Notes under the pieces: generated by a model
Seen by the model: the letters and a program-made list of their open reading frames with translations, nothing else
What the model was told of the DNA's origin: nothing
Databases searched by the model: none
Made by a program: the position numbers and the translations under genes
Source: Ruminococcus sp.
GTDB lineage: Bacteria > Bacillota > Clostridia > Oscillospirales > Acutalibacteraceae
Length of the DNA: 48,648 nucleotides
Assembly: GCA_017404665.1 (NCBI GenBank)
Contig: JAFRBX010000064.1
Location: forward strand, 1 to 48,648
Direction: 5' to 3'
In this document: positions 15,052 through 22,909 of the stretch, piece after piece
How positions within the stretch are numbered: the first letter of the stretch is position 1
Layout: every line of letters begins with the position of its first letter

Positions 15052-15135
15052 AAATAACAGTTAAGGAAAACGCTGACGCGTTTTGAAATAATATTAAGAT
15101 CGGGTGCGTGCAGAGCCCGCCATTCACTGTTATCT
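15052..15135. repeat. Inverted-end intergenic element, copy A
   Basis: Terminal arms AAATAACAGT (15052-15061) and ACTGTTATCT (15126-15135) enclose AAACGCTGACGCGTTTT and a TCGGGTGCG block. Copy B at 27193-27291 has the same arms, the same internal palindrome and the same order. It is small, non-coding and sits between two genes of an operon, like a MITE. Confidence 0.7.
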
Positions 15136-15140
15136 GTTCT

Positions 15141-16184
15141 CTATTTCTTCAAGCTCAGCTCAATGATCTTCTCGCACAGCTCGGGATAGTCGATCCCCGC
15201 CGCCTTGGCCTCCTGCGGCAAAAGCGACATCGGCGTCATGCCGGGCAGGGTGTTCGCCTCCAGACAATAGAAGCGGTTTTGGCTGTCGAGCAGGAAATCC
15301 ACTCTGCCGTAAACCTTCAGGCGCAACACCTCAAAGGCGTGCTCCGCTTCGCGCTGCATTTTTTCTGCGATCTCTTCATCCAGCTCAGCGGGACAAATCT
15401 CTGTCGTCGCGCCCGCCTGGTACTTGTTCTCGTAATCGTACCAGCCCTCATTCGGGATAATTTCGATGACAGGCAGCGCCTTGCCGCCTAAGACGCCGAC
15501 CGAGAATTCACGGCCCTTGATGTATTTTTCCACCAGCACATCGTCGTCATAGCGGAAGGCGGCTCCCACCGCGGCAACGAACTGCTCTCTGTCGGCGACG
15601 ATCTGTACGCCGACGGACGAGCCGGCGGAGCAGGGCTTGACGACGCAGGGAAAATCTTCCCAGCTGTCAAGATAGCCCTCGCCCATGAATTCCCGTTTAT
15701 ATAAGCGGCTGGGAGGGGTGGGAACGTTCGAATTGAGAAAAACGCCCTTTGTCACGCCCTTGTGCATGGCGATTGCGGCGCCGAGCTGATCGGAGCCGGT
15801 ATACTTAACGCCGTAGAGCTGCAGCGCAGCCTGCACCGAGCCGTCCTCTCCCTCGCCGCCGTGCAGACCGAGGAAGGCGATATCCGCCGCGCGGCACAGC
15901 TCGATGACATGGTCGCCGAAGAACACGCCGCTTTGATTTTTGCGGCTCTTTTTCACCGCTTCAATATCGGGCGCTTCGGTTCCGATGACCGCGTTATCCG
16001 TAAAATCGTAGTTTTCGGCAAAAAGCCTGTCGGCGTCGAAATCGTCGCCCTCATAGCCCATGAACACGTCGATCAAGACGACCTGATGCCCCTTTGAGCG
16101 CAGGGCGCCGGCGATCTTGGAACCTGACAAGATCGAAACATCGCGTTCGGAGGAAAGCCCTCCGGCGAGTACAACTATTTTCAT
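15141..16184 (-). CDS. ddl: D-alanine--D-alanine ligase
   Basis: This 347-residue ATP-grasp ligase makes D-alanyl-D-alanine for peptidoglycan. Motifs in order are MKIVVLAGGLSSERDVSILS, LHGGEGEDGSVQAALQL, the glycine-rich KPCSAGSSVGV loop, EFSVGVLGGKALPVIEI, and the C-terminal EANTLPGMTPMSLLPQEA metal/phosphate site. MTPMSL differs slightly from the more common MTSTSL. I see no feature pointing to a D-Ala-D-Lac variant, but substrate choice cannot be settled by eye. It lies between the tautomerase gene and murF in one operon, and an AGGAGG site precedes the ATG. Confidence 0.95.
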   Translation of the reverse strand: MKIVVLAGGLSSERDVSILSGSKIAGALRSKGHQVVLIDVFMGYEGDDFDADRLFAENYDFTDNAVIGTEAPDIEAVKKSRKNQSGVFFGDHVIELCRAADIAFLGLHGGEGEDGSVQAALQLYGVKYTGSDQLGAAIAMHKGVTKGVFLNSNVPTPPSRLYKREFMGEGYLDSWEDFPCVVKPCSAGSSVGVQIVADREQFVAAVGAAFRYDDDVLVEKYIKGREFSVGVLGGKALPVIEIIPNEGWYDYENKYQAGATTEICPAELDEEIAEKMQREAEHAFEVLRLKVYGRVDFLLDSQNRFYCLEANTLPGMTPMSLLPQEAKAAGIDYPELCEKIIELSLKK

Positions 16185-16198
16185 TATATACCTCCTAT

Positions 16199-16222
16199 AG
16201 CCTTCCCCTCAAGGGGAATGCT
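16199..16222 (-). repeat. Intercistronic hairpin before the ddl ribosome-binding site
   Basis: AGC-C-TTCCCC-TCAA-GGGGAA-T-GCT on the plus strand, lying between the tautomerase stop and the AGGAGG of ddl. It belongs with the hairpin at 13656-13679. Confidence 0.55.
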
Positions 16223-16224
16223 CG

Positions 16225-16566
16225 TTAAAACATAAAGCTGTCATAGCCCCAGTTCTCGGTCTCCTCAAACTTGACATAGACGTTGCTGCCGTCCACGTCC
16301 ATAATGTCCTTCGCGATCGCGCACAATCTTTGCGTGAGCGCCTCGTAGCTCTTGCGGGGAGCGGAGTGGAGCAGGCTGACGTCGAAGAACGCGATCGGCT
16401 GATCGTTTTTGCCGCCGAAATACAGACGGCGGTCATCCTCGATCTCGACCATCAGATATTGCTCGGATTTGCCGAGCAGGGTGATGGCGTCCCCGAGAGC
16501 GGATTTGAGTTCGATCTCCTTTTCGGGCGATACGGTCGTTGAAAACTTAGCGTTGATAAAAGGCAT
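16225..16566 (-). CDS. MIF-like tautomerase
   Basis: This 113-residue protein is of the macrophage migration inhibitory factor / phenylpyruvate tautomerase type. It begins MPFINAKFST, so Pro2 would become the N-terminal catalytic proline after methionine removal. The length, the central SEQYLMVEIEDDR strand and the C-terminal NWGYDSFMF match the MIF fold, which forms trimers. The cellular substrate of bacterial MIF homologues is mostly unknown. It is the first gene of the operon leading into ddl, murF and xth, with AAGGAGAG before its ATG and a good promoter upstream. Confidence 0.85.
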   Translation of the reverse strand: MPFINAKFSTTVSPEKEIELKSALGDAITLLGKSEQYLMVEIEDDRRLYFGGKNDQPIAFFDVSLLHSAPRKSYEALTQRLCAIAKDIMDVDGSNVYVKFEETENWGYDSFMF

Positions 16567-16596
16567 ACTATCTCTCCTTTTGCAGTGATCTCATAC

Positions 16597-16625
16597 ATTA
16601 TAATCCAAATAACCGATAGAATCAA
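16597..16625 (-). promoter_or_regulatory. Promoter of the tautomerase-ddl-murF-xth operon
   Basis: On the minus strand TTGATT (16620-16625), a 17-nt spacer and a perfect TATAAT (16597-16602), 31 bp before the tautomerase ATG. Confidence 0.7.
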
Positions 16626-16690
16626 GCAAAACACAGGATTTATCCTCTTTAGTGAATATCCCGCCTAAGCTGTGCGGGTGTAAAGCTTAT

Positions 16691-16732
16691 TCGGTCGAGA
16701 TCGCCGCACCCCGCAAGCGGGTGCGCAATGAC
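16691..16732 (+). repeat. REP-like palindromic repeat, copy 1
   Basis: Conserved flanks GGTCGAGATCGCC and GCAATGAC enclose a GC-rich stem (GCACCCCGC/GCGGGTGC). It is one of six copies in the window and lies downstream of the CDF gene. Confidence 0.65.
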
Positions 16733-16756
16733 TCTTTCAGTAATGTCAGGCGCGCA

Positions 16757-17674
16757 TCATTCCGCTTTTCCCTTGTTTGCCGGGTTGACATGCACCATGA
16801 TATGCTTGACCTTCGGGAAGCTCTGCTCGATCGTGCTGTGTACCCGCTCGGCGATCGCGTGAGCATCCCTGAGAGTCAGGTCGCCGTCGACCGCGATCTC
16901 GATATCGACATAGATCCTGCTGCCGAACATTCTGGTGGTGAGCAGGTCGACGCCGACAACGCCCTCCTGCTGTACAACGCACTCCCACAGTTCGTCCTCC
17001 GTCTCCTGATCGCAGGAATGATCCACCATCTTATCGACGGCGTCCCTGAAGATATCGAAAGCCGCCTTGGCGATGAATACGCAGATGACAAGACTCGCGA
17101 CCGAGTCAAGCACCGGGAAGCCCATCCGCGCGCCGACGACGCCGATGAGCGCGCCGACGGAAGAGAGCGCGTCAGAGCGGTGATGCCACGCGTCCGCCAT
17201 CAGAGCACCCGAATCGAGCTTCTCGGCATAATGCTTGGTATAGCGGAACATCGCTTCCTTCACTGCGATCGAAACGACCGCCGCGACGATCGCCGGAACG
17301 CCGGGCACGGCGAGATCCTCATATTCTCCCGAAACGATCGTCACCAGCGCGTTATATCCGATCAGCAGTCCCGTTGCCAACAGGATCATAGCCAATATGA
17401 TCGCCGCGACACATTCGAGTCGCTCGTGACCGTAGGGATGGTCGTCGTCGGACGCGCGGGCGGACAGCTTCACGCCGATGATCACGACGATGCTGCTGAA
17501 AACATCCGACGCGGAGTGTACGGCGTCGCTGACCATAGCGCCCGAATGGGCGAAAATGCCCGCCAAAAGCTTTAAGAGGGAGAGCGCGATATTCCCGACG
17601 ATGCTGACGACAGACACCCTGACCGCCGTTTTCTCAAAATCGATCTCTGCAGAAATGTTGTTTTTTGTTTCCAT
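16757..17674 (-). CDS. Cation diffusion facilitator (metal/H+ antiporter)
   Basis: This 305-residue CDF-family protein exports divalent metals. It has six predicted helices (about 20-40, 45-65, 85-105, 115-140, 155-175, 185-205) and a cytoplasmic C-terminal dimer domain (about 210-290, with SRIYVDIEIAVDGD). Metal-site pairs are visible as HSASD in TM2 and HHRSD in TM5, and the loop motif HPYGHERLE is present. The H/D composition fits zinc, but metal choice is uncertain. The frame opens with TTG at 17677; I prefer the ATG at 17674, seven bases after GAGG. The leader contains a 7-bp hairpin. It stands alone between two promoters in opposite directions. Confidence 0.92.
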   Translation of the reverse strand: METKNNISAEIDFEKTAVRVSVVSIVGNIALSLLKLLAGIFAHSGAMVSDAVHSASDVFSSIVVIIGVKLSARASDDDHPYGHERLECVAAIILAMILLATGLLIGYNALVTIVSGEYEDLAVPGVPAIVAAVVSIAVKEAMFRYTKHYAEKLDSGALMADAWHHRSDALSSVGALIGVVGARMGFPVLDSVASLVICVFIAKAAFDIFRDAVDKMVDHSCDQETEDELWECVVQQEGVVGVDLLTTRMFGSRIYVDIEIAVDGDLTLRDAHAIAERVHSTIEQSFPKVKHIMVHVNPANKGKAE

Positions 17675-17691
17675 CAAGCCGCCTCATTACT

Positions 17692-17712
17692 CAGGATCCC
17701 ATGCCGATCCTG
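17692..17712 (-). promoter_or_regulatory. Leader hairpin upstream of the CDF gene
   Basis: Arms CAGGATC (17692-17698) and GATCCTG (17706-17712) with a 7-nt spacer, lying between the promoter and the start codon. It could be an operator or a leader structure. Confidence 0.4.
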
Positions 17713-17724
17713 CATGTCAATCCT

Positions 17725-17753
17725 ATTATATTGCAAAGCATCGGCTGATTCAA
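17725..17753 (-). promoter_or_regulatory. Promoter of the CDF gene
   Basis: On the minus strand TTGAAT (17748-17753), a 17-nt spacer and a perfect TATAAT (17725-17730). Confidence 0.7.
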
Positions 17754-17806
17754 CCGAAACACTCGATATAATTTGCATTATTTACATTTATTTTTTGATT
17801 TACATA

Positions 17807-17835
17807 TTGCGTCATCGTCAAAATGATGATATAAT
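17807..17835 (+). promoter_or_regulatory. Promoter of fba
   Basis: TTGCGT (17807-17812), a 17-nt spacer and TATAAT (17830-17835), 50 bp before the fba start. Confidence 0.7.
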
Positions 17836-17885
17836 AATTGGTAACTAATTATGTTTTCATACAAAACATACAAGGAGGAATTATT

Positions 17886-18752
17886 ATGCCATTAGTAAAC
17901 GCGAAAGAAATGCTCACCAAAGCCAAGGCCGGTCACTATGCTGTCGGTCAGTTCAACATCAACAACTTAGAGTGGACCAAGGCGATCCTGCTGACCGCTG
18001 AGGAGCTCAAATCCCCCGTTATCCTCGGCGTATCCGAGGGCGCAGGCAAGTATATGTGCGGCTACAAGACCGTCGTCGGCATGGTCAACGGCATGCTCGA
18101 GGAGCTCGGCATCACCGTTCCTGTCGCGCTGCATCTTGACCACGGTTCCTATGAAGGCGCCAAGAAGTGCATCGAGGCGGGCTTCTCGTCCATCATGTTC
18201 GATGGCTCCCACTATCCGATCGAAGAGAACTTCGAAAAGACCAAGGAGCTCGTAGGCATCTGCAATAAGTTGGGTCTGTCCATCGAAGCGGAAGTCGGCT
18301 CCATCGGCGGCGAGGAAGACGGCGTTGTCGGCATGGGCGAATGTGCTGATCCCGAAGAGTGCAAGATGATCGCAGATCTCGGCGTCACCATGCTGGCTGC
18401 CGGCATCGGCAACATCCACGGCGTATATCCCGAGAACTGGCCGGGACTCTCCTTTGAGACTCTCGATGCAATCCAGGCGAAGACCGGCGATATGCCGCTC
18501 GTACTCCACGGCGGTACCGGAATCCCGGACGACATGATCATGAAGGCGATTTCGCTGGGTGTCAGCAAGATCAACGTCAACACCGAATGCCAGCTCGTAT
18601 TCGCCGAGGCGACCCGCGCCTACATCGAGGCGGGCAAGGATAAGCAGGGCAAGGGCTTCGACCCCCGCAAGCTGCTGGCTCCCGGCACCGAGGCGATCAA
18701 GGCGAAGGTCAAAGAGAAGATGGAGATCTTCGGCTCCGTCGGCAAAGCCTGA
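17886..18752 (+). CDS. fba: Class II fructose-bisphosphate aldolase
   Basis: This 288-residue zinc aldolase splits fructose 1,6-bisphosphate into two triose phosphates in glycolysis. Visible motifs are LHLDHG (zinc ligand and catalytic Asp), FDGSHYP, EAEVGSIGGEEDG, HGGTGIPD (zinc His) and KINVNTE (phosphate binding). An in-frame ATG exists at 17838, but AAGGAGGAATTATT directly precedes the ATG at 17886 and MPLVNAKEML is the family-typical start. It is monocistronic, with its own promoter, a REP-like repeat and a terminator downstream. The related glycolytic genes pgk-tpiA-gpmI lie 6 kb further on. Confidence 0.96.
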   Translation: MPLVNAKEMLTKAKAGHYAVGQFNINNLEWTKAILLTAEELKSPVILGVSEGAGKYMCGYKTVVGMVNGMLEELGITVPVALHLDHGSYEGAKKCIEAGFSSIMFDGSHYPIEENFEKTKELVGICNKLGLSIEAEVGSIGGEEDGVVGMGECADPEECKMIADLGVTMLAAGIGNIHGVYPENWPGLSFETLDAIQAKTGDMPLVLHGGTGIPDDMIMKAISLGVSKINVNTECQLVFAEATRAYIEAGKDKQGKGFDPRKLLAPGTEAIKAKVKEKMEIFGSVGKA

Positions 18753-18757
18753 TCAAA

Positions 18758-18802
18758 TCGTCATTGCATACCCCGCTTGCGGGGTGTGGCAATCTCAACC
18801 GA
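18758..18802 (-). repeat. REP-like palindromic repeat, copy 2 (inverted)
   Basis: Read on the minus strand it has the family flanks TCGGTTGAGATTGCC and GCAATGACGA around an ACCCCGCAAGCGGGGT stem. It lies just after the fba stop codon. Confidence 0.7.
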
Positions 18803-18816
18803 ATTTCAATAAACCA

Positions 18817-18852
18817 AGGACTGTCGCGGTGCGGCAGTCCTGTTTCTTTTAC
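18817..18852 (+). terminator. Terminator of fba
   Basis: Arms AGGACTG (18817-18823) and CAGTCCT (18835-18841) with an 11-nt GC-rich loop, followed by GTTTCTTTT. Confidence 0.75.
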
Positions 18853-18915
18853 TTGGTTCTTCTGACCGACTGTCATATTCCTCGTATAACGATCATATCA
18901 TAAAGCGGTGATAGA

Positions 18916-19692
18916 ATGAGCTTTATGATACTGACGCGCAAAAAGCTGACGATCCTGTTCGCCTGCGTTTTGACGGGCGCGCTGTCGATCGCGGTCCTTT
19001 TCTCCACCGCGAACAACATCGTCGCCACGACCGGCGAGCCGCGGCAGATCCCGATCTACTATGTCGATACGCAGGAAAAGGTATGCGCGCTGTCCTTTGA
19101 CGCGGCATGGGGCAACGAGCAGACGAGCACCCTGCTCGATATTCTTGACAAATACGAGGTCAAAAGCACCTTTTTCCTCGTCAAGCAGTGGGTCGACAAG
19201 TACCCCGACGACGTGAAGGAGATCGCCGCGCGCGGTCACGACGTAGGCAACCATTCCTCCACCCATCCGCATATGTCCGAGCTTTCGGCACAGGAGCAGC
19301 AGACGGAGATCGACGACTGCAACCAAGCGATCGAAGCGCTGACCGGCAGCGCGCCGACCCTGTTCCGCGCACCCTACGGCGAGTATGACAACAAGCTGGT
19401 TGAGGGCTTAAAGAGCTGCGGGATGTACTGCGTGCAGTGGAACATCGACAGCCTCGACTGGAAGGACCCATCCCCCGCGGAGATGGTCAGCCGCATCAAA
19501 GAAAAGCTGTGTCCCGGCTCGATCATCCTGCTGCACAACGGCGCGGCGAACACCCCCGAGGCGCTGCCGCAGATCATCGAGTGCATACAGGGGGAAGGCT
19601 ATACGATCGTGCCCGTATCGCAGATCATCCCCGAGGGCGCATACTACACCGACCATGAGGGCAAGATGATCCTGTCGGACAGTCAGAATTGA
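18916..19692 (+). CDS. Exported polysaccharide deacetylase (NodB domain)
   Basis: This 258-residue protein has one N-terminal membrane/signal segment (about 10-32) and a NodB deacetylase domain (about 55-240). Motifs include SFDAAWG in place of the usual FDDG, NHSSTHPHM with both metal-binding histidines, FRAPYGEYD, and a C-terminal ILLHNG. By family it removes acetyl groups from peptidoglycan or a related glycan. The FDAAWG variant and size resemble the PdaB-type sporulation deacetylases of Firmicutes, but the assignment to sporulation is inference. The ribosome-binding site GGTGATAGA is weak. It is followed by three REP-like repeats and a strong hairpin. Confidence 0.88.
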   Translation: MSFMILTRKKLTILFACVLTGALSIAVLFSTANNIVATTGEPRQIPIYYVDTQEKVCALSFDAAWGNEQTSTLLDILDKYEVKSTFFLVKQWVDKYPDDVKEIAARGHDVGNHSSTHPHMSELSAQEQQTEIDDCNQAIEALTGSAPTLFRAPYGEYDNKLVEGLKSCGMYCVQWNIDSLDWKDPSPAEMVSRIKEKLCPGSIILLHNGAANTPEALPQIIECIQGEGYTIVPVSQIIPEGAYYTDHEGKMILSDSQN

Positions 19693-19737
19693 TACACTCT
19701 CCCGCGACAACCGAGGGGTATTCGACCATTTTTAATC

Positions 19738-19890
19738 GGTTGAGATTGCCACGGACTAAAGTCCTCGCAATGACAAATTAAAATAAGGTTGAGATTGCCA
19801 CAGCCTCGAACACGCGTGTTCAAGGAACCTCACAATGACGGTTTTAAATAAGGTTGAGATCGCCACGGGGCTAAAGCCCCTCGCAATGAC
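19738..19890 (+). repeat. Cluster of three REP-like repeats (copies 3-5)
   Basis: Three head-to-tail copies at 19738-19774, 19787-19839 and 19852-19890. Each begins GGTTGAGAT(T/C)GCCAC and ends CNCAATGAC. The stems differ but keep pairing: GGACTAAAGTCC, GAACACGCGTGTTC, and GGGGCTAAAGCCCC. Covariation of the stems with constant flanks marks a real structural family. Confidence 0.8.
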
Positions 19891-19900
19891 TATATGATAA

Positions 19901-19927
19901 AAGCAGCGGACGATCCGCTGCTTTTTT
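19901..19927. terminator. Bidirectional terminator between deacetylase and duplicated-protein genes
   Basis: Perfect 10-bp arms AAGCAGCGGA (19901-19910) and TCCGCTGCTT (19914-19923) with a 3-nt loop. T-runs follow on both strands, between two convergent genes. Confidence 0.85.
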
Positions 19928-19941
19928 GCGTCAATATTGAT

Positions 19942-20430
19942 TTATCCGCCGTTCATCACCGCGTCGAGCACCTGTTCCTTCAGGCGGTCGAGCGGACTTT
20001 TGTCCGGCGTCAGTTCCGCGCCGCTGAGTCGCCGCTGCGGCAGTCCGGAGGCGGAGCTGAAGCTCTTCATCTGTATCACGATACGCTCGTTCTTCACCAG
20101 CTCAAACAGCTTGTCGATGGTGGGACATGTCTGCACCGCGCGGATGAGCTGTTCCTTGGTGTGCCGCGGTCTTTGGGGAGGAGCGCCCGTTCGGCGCGCC
20201 TCGCCCAGTACCGCCTGACGCACCCGTATCTTCAGGCTGTCCAGCGGGGAGAGGTCGGGGATCGGCTTGGGCGCCTGCTTAGGCAGAGAGGACGCGGAGT
20301 TAAAGCTCTGCATCTGTATCACGATATGTTCGTTCTTGACCAGCTCAAAGAGCTTTTCGATCGTCGGACAAGTATCGATCGCCCGCAAGAGCTGTTCGGT
20401 CGTGTGTTTTCGCTGACCATTATTCTGCAA
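19942..20430 (-). CDS. Unknown protein built from an internal duplication
   Basis: This 162-residue soluble protein consists of two similar units, about 9-74 and 90-158. Each contains T-x-EQL-(L/I)-RA, then TCPTI-(E/D)-KLFELVKNE, then IVIQM-x-SF-x-SAS-x-LP, and later SPLD-x-LK. The units are joined by a proline-rich linker. I do not recognise the family. The start is a TTG at 20430, seven bases after AGGAGG; no ATG is suitably placed. The unit is rich in charged helix-formers, so protein or nucleic-acid binding is possible but unproven. It is convergent with the deacetylase gene and divergent from the GH25 lysozyme gene. Confidence 0.7.
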   Translation of the reverse strand: MQNNGQRKHTTEQLLRAIDTCPTIEKLFELVKNEHIVIQMQSFNSASSLPKQAPKPIPDLSPLDSLKIRVRQAVLGEARRTGAPPQRPRHTKEQLIRAVQTCPTIDKLFELVKNERIVIQMKSFSSASGLPQRRLSGAELTPDKSPLDRLKEQVLDAVMNGG

Positions 20431-20620
20431 GAGCCTTCCTCCTTTCCGTTATTTGCTCTGCCGCAAACCGTCCTATGACGGCTGTCGGCGCGTTTTAGGT
20501 ATATTATAATCGAACGTGCGCGTTTTTTCAAGTAAAAGGTAAACATATTGTGAAGTTTATTTACAACAACCCGCTTTTGTGCTATCCTATATAGGAAAAA
20601 TACCGTAAACAGGAGCATTT

Positions 20621-21793
20621 ATGGCTTATTTAGACGACAACAACGACAATCTGTATACGCAGGGCGATCCGCTGGAAAGTCTCGATCAAGAGCTGGCGGA
20701 ACTGAAAGCGAGCTTAGGTGAGTTGGATGAGCTCTCCGCGCCGGATGGACCCGATGCGGACGGTGAACAGCCGGAAAACTCATCTGCCCCGGAAAACACG
20801 AAAGCGGATGATGACGCCGCCGATACGGAAAAGATCGAAGAAATCGAGGAAGATATGAAACAGAAACCGAAAAAAACGCCAAAACGCGCGGACGAGCCCT
20901 CCGGCAAACACCGCATACCCGTCATACTGGCGGCGATCGTGCTGTCAGCGGCGCTGGTGATCGGCGTTGCGTGGGGCCTTAGCCGCGCGCTGAAGCCGAA
21001 AACGGTCACCGATGAAAATGCCGTGCCGACCTCGGCGGGCGAGATGGTCACCATCAACGACTCCGTGATGGGCGATATCGAGCTGCAGACCGTCGAGGGC
21101 GCCGAGATCAACACCTACACCGCCGAGAACCTCATCACCGACGAGAACGGTTTTCCCGCCTACTATGAGGACGGCAAGAAGATCTCGCACCTCGGCGTCG
21201 ACCTGAGCGAATATCAGGGCGAGGTCGACTTCGGCGCGATGAAGGAAGCAGGCGTAGAATTTGTCATGCTGCGCGTCGGCGGACGATACTACGGCGACGA
21301 CGGCGGCTTATATGAGGACAAAGCCTTTGATACATACTATGCGCAGGCGAGTGAGGCAGGGCTGAAGATCGGCGCGTACTTCTTCTCGCAGGCAAACTGC
21401 GCCGAGGACGCCGCCGAGGAAGCGAGCTTCACCATCCAAAAGCTCAGCGGCAAAAAGCTCGACTATCCGATCGCCCTCGACTGGGAAAACATCGCGGAGG
21501 AAACCGCCCGTACGGACAGCGTTACCGGCGAACAGCTTACCGCGATCGCCGAGACCTTCTGCGACACCGTGACCGAGGCGGGATACAAATCCATCGTCTA
21601 CTCCAACACCCAGCAGATGTTCATCATGTACGACTTTGAGACCATGAAGGACTATGACTTCTGGCTCGCCGATTACCGCGAATTCCCCACCATGTACTAC
21701 AAATTTGACATGTGGCAGTACAGCATGAGCGGCTCGATCGCGGGCGTGGAGGGAACCGTTGACCTCAATCTGAGCTTCACGGATTTTGAATAG
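20621..21793 (+). CDS. Membrane-anchored GH25 lysozyme-like muramidase
   Basis: This 390-residue protein has an acidic cytoplasmic N-terminal segment (1-95), one transmembrane helix (about 100-122), a linker, and an external GH25 domain (about 188-388). Active-site features are HLGVDLSEYQG (Asp194), FVMLRVGGRYYG, and ALDWEN with Asp287 and Glu289 as the DxE pair. By family it cleaves beta-1,4 bonds between MurNAc and GlcNAc. The long acidic cytoplasmic tail is unusual for lysozymes and may contact a cell-wall or division partner (inference). The start is supported by AGGAGCATTT before the ATG. Confidence 0.88.
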   Translation: MAYLDDNNDNLYTQGDPLESLDQELAELKASLGELDELSAPDGPDADGEQPENSSAPENTKADDDAADTEKIEEIEEDMKQKPKKTPKRADEPSGKHRIPVILAAIVLSAALVIGVAWGLSRALKPKTVTDENAVPTSAGEMVTINDSVMGDIELQTVEGAEINTYTAENLITDENGFPAYYEDGKKISHLGVDLSEYQGEVDFGAMKEAGVEFVMLRVGGRYYGDDGGLYEDKAFDTYYAQASEAGLKIGAYFFSQANCAEDAAEEASFTIQKLSGKKLDYPIALDWENIAEETARTDSVTGEQLTAIAETFCDTVTEAGYKSIVYSNTQQMFIMYDFETMKDYDFWLADYREFPTMYYKFDMWQYSMSGSIAGVEGTVDLNLSFTDFE

Positions 21794-21814
21794 GCTCCCT
21801 TTGGTAAAGGGAGC
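21794..21814. repeat. Short perfect hairpin after the GH25 gene
   Basis: GCTCCCTTT-GGT-AAAGGGAGC, immediately after the stop codon. There is no T-tract. It resembles the short CCCTT/AAGGG hairpins found elsewhere in the window (13656, 16199 and the right arm at 30691). Confidence 0.5.
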
Positions 21815-21879
21815 ACTGAAGGATTGCATCATTGACCGACCGCGACACTTGTGTCACGGGAGAAACATATATTATATAT

Positions 21880-21912
21880 AGAAAAAGCGTCTGCCGCAGC
21901 AAGCGCTTTTCT
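21880..21912 (-). terminator. Terminator of luxS
   Basis: AGAAAAAGCG (21880-21889) pairs with CGCTTTTCT (21904-21912) with one bulged base. On the minus strand it is followed by a T-rich ATATATAATATATG run. The plus side has TCTGAAAAAATT, so it may also serve the GH25 gene. Confidence 0.6.
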
Positions 21913-21986
21913 CTGAAAAAATTATTCCTTCATGGGCACCTGACTCGATATCCGAGGAACAGGATGGATAAACATAACGCGCGCCG

Positions 21987-22511
21987 TTACGAATCGTAGA
22001 ACTGCTGTCCGTCATCCGTGACGAGCCGCTGAGCCCTCGGATATTCAAAGATCGCGGGGTTATCCGCGTTTGCTTCGAGATAGGCGGCGAATTCTGCGGC
22101 GTACCACTTCGCCATACCAAGGTTGTGCATCAGATAGTGACCGCAGTTCACCGGCGCCGCGCCGGGAACCTCCTGCGCGTCGTCCACCGCTTTGAAGGCT
22201 CTCAGGAGCAGATCATAGATCCCGGCGGGAGCGCGCTCTCCTTTGAGAATGAGATAAAACCCGGTCAGGCATCCCATCGGACCCCAGTAGATGACCTCGT
22301 CCTTCCAGTCGGGATCGTTGCGCAGGAAGGTGGCGATGAGGTGTTCGAGCGAATGCATCGCCGCGACGTCGATCACCGGCTCGCGGTTGGGCTTTTTCAG
22401 CCGGATATCATAGGTCGTGACCTTACCGCCCGAGACGGTATCCACGCGGCTGACAAAAATCCCGGGGATGATGCGTGTATGATCGACGGAAAAGCTTTGG
22501 ATCAGTTCCAT
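21987..22511 (-). CDS. luxS: S-ribosylhomocysteine lyase
   Basis: This 174-residue enzyme cleaves S-ribosylhomocysteine to homocysteine and DPD, the precursor of autoinducer-2, in the activated methyl cycle. Zinc ligands are visible as HSLEH (His53, His57) and CGHYLMHN (Cys123). The catalytic cysteine is in GPMGCLTGFY (Cys81), and Glu56 is the general base. The frame stays open to 22583, but GGGAGGAATCAAT precedes the ATG at 22511 and gives the family-typical MELIQSFSVDHTRI start. It is monocistronic, with a terminator downstream and the 268-bp palindrome upstream. Confidence 0.96.
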   Translation of the reverse strand: MELIQSFSVDHTRIIPGIFVSRVDTVSGGKVTTYDIRLKKPNREPVIDVAAMHSLEHLIATFLRNDPDWKDEVIYWGPMGCLTGFYLILKGERAPAGIYDLLLRAFKAVDDAQEVPGAAPVNCGHYLMHNLGMAKWYAAEFAAYLEANADNPAIFEYPRAQRLVTDDGQQFYDS

Positions 22512-22616
22512 ATTGATTCCTCCCATTATTATCTTGAATGAATCAAGTGTAACATAAAAGGAAGGAAAAGGCAAGGCTCCCATACAAAGTACGTATGAGA
22601 GAATACAGCTTGATCA

Positions 22617-22884
22617 GCCCCCTCTGACGAGGGGGCACGCAAGAAGCAGTTTAGAAAGAAAAGATTGTTTGACTGCGGGGGAGAGATAACGCAGCTTTAG
22701 TGATACATTGAAACTTTTGACTCAATACCGTACGCAATGATGATTCAACGATGGCTTGAGTCAAAAAGCGGATTGTAACAATTATGCTGCGTTATCTCTC
22801 CCCCAACTTCCTCGCCGGAAACGGCTCCCCCCCTTGTCCGCTTTGCGGACATTCCCCCAACGGGGGTACCTCGTCAGAGGGGGC
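22617..22884. repeat. Triple-nested 268-bp palindromic element
   Basis: Three perfect inverted repeats are nested. The outer arms are GCCCCCTCTGACGAGG (22617-22632) and its complement (22869-22884). The middle pair is 19 bp, GGGGGAGAGATAACGCAGC (22677-22695) with its complement at 22786-22804. The inner pair is TTTTGACTCAA (22715-22725) and TTGAGTCAAAA (22756-22766). Smaller hairpins (GTCCGCTTTGCGGAC and CCCCCAACGGGGG) lie near the right arm. No gene is apparent inside. It fills the gap between luxS and the small membrane protein gene and looks like a MITE or a composite of palindromic insertions. Confidence 0.8.
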
Positions 22885-22909
22885 GGCAGTAAACGCTCTC
22901 TTTGAAAAA

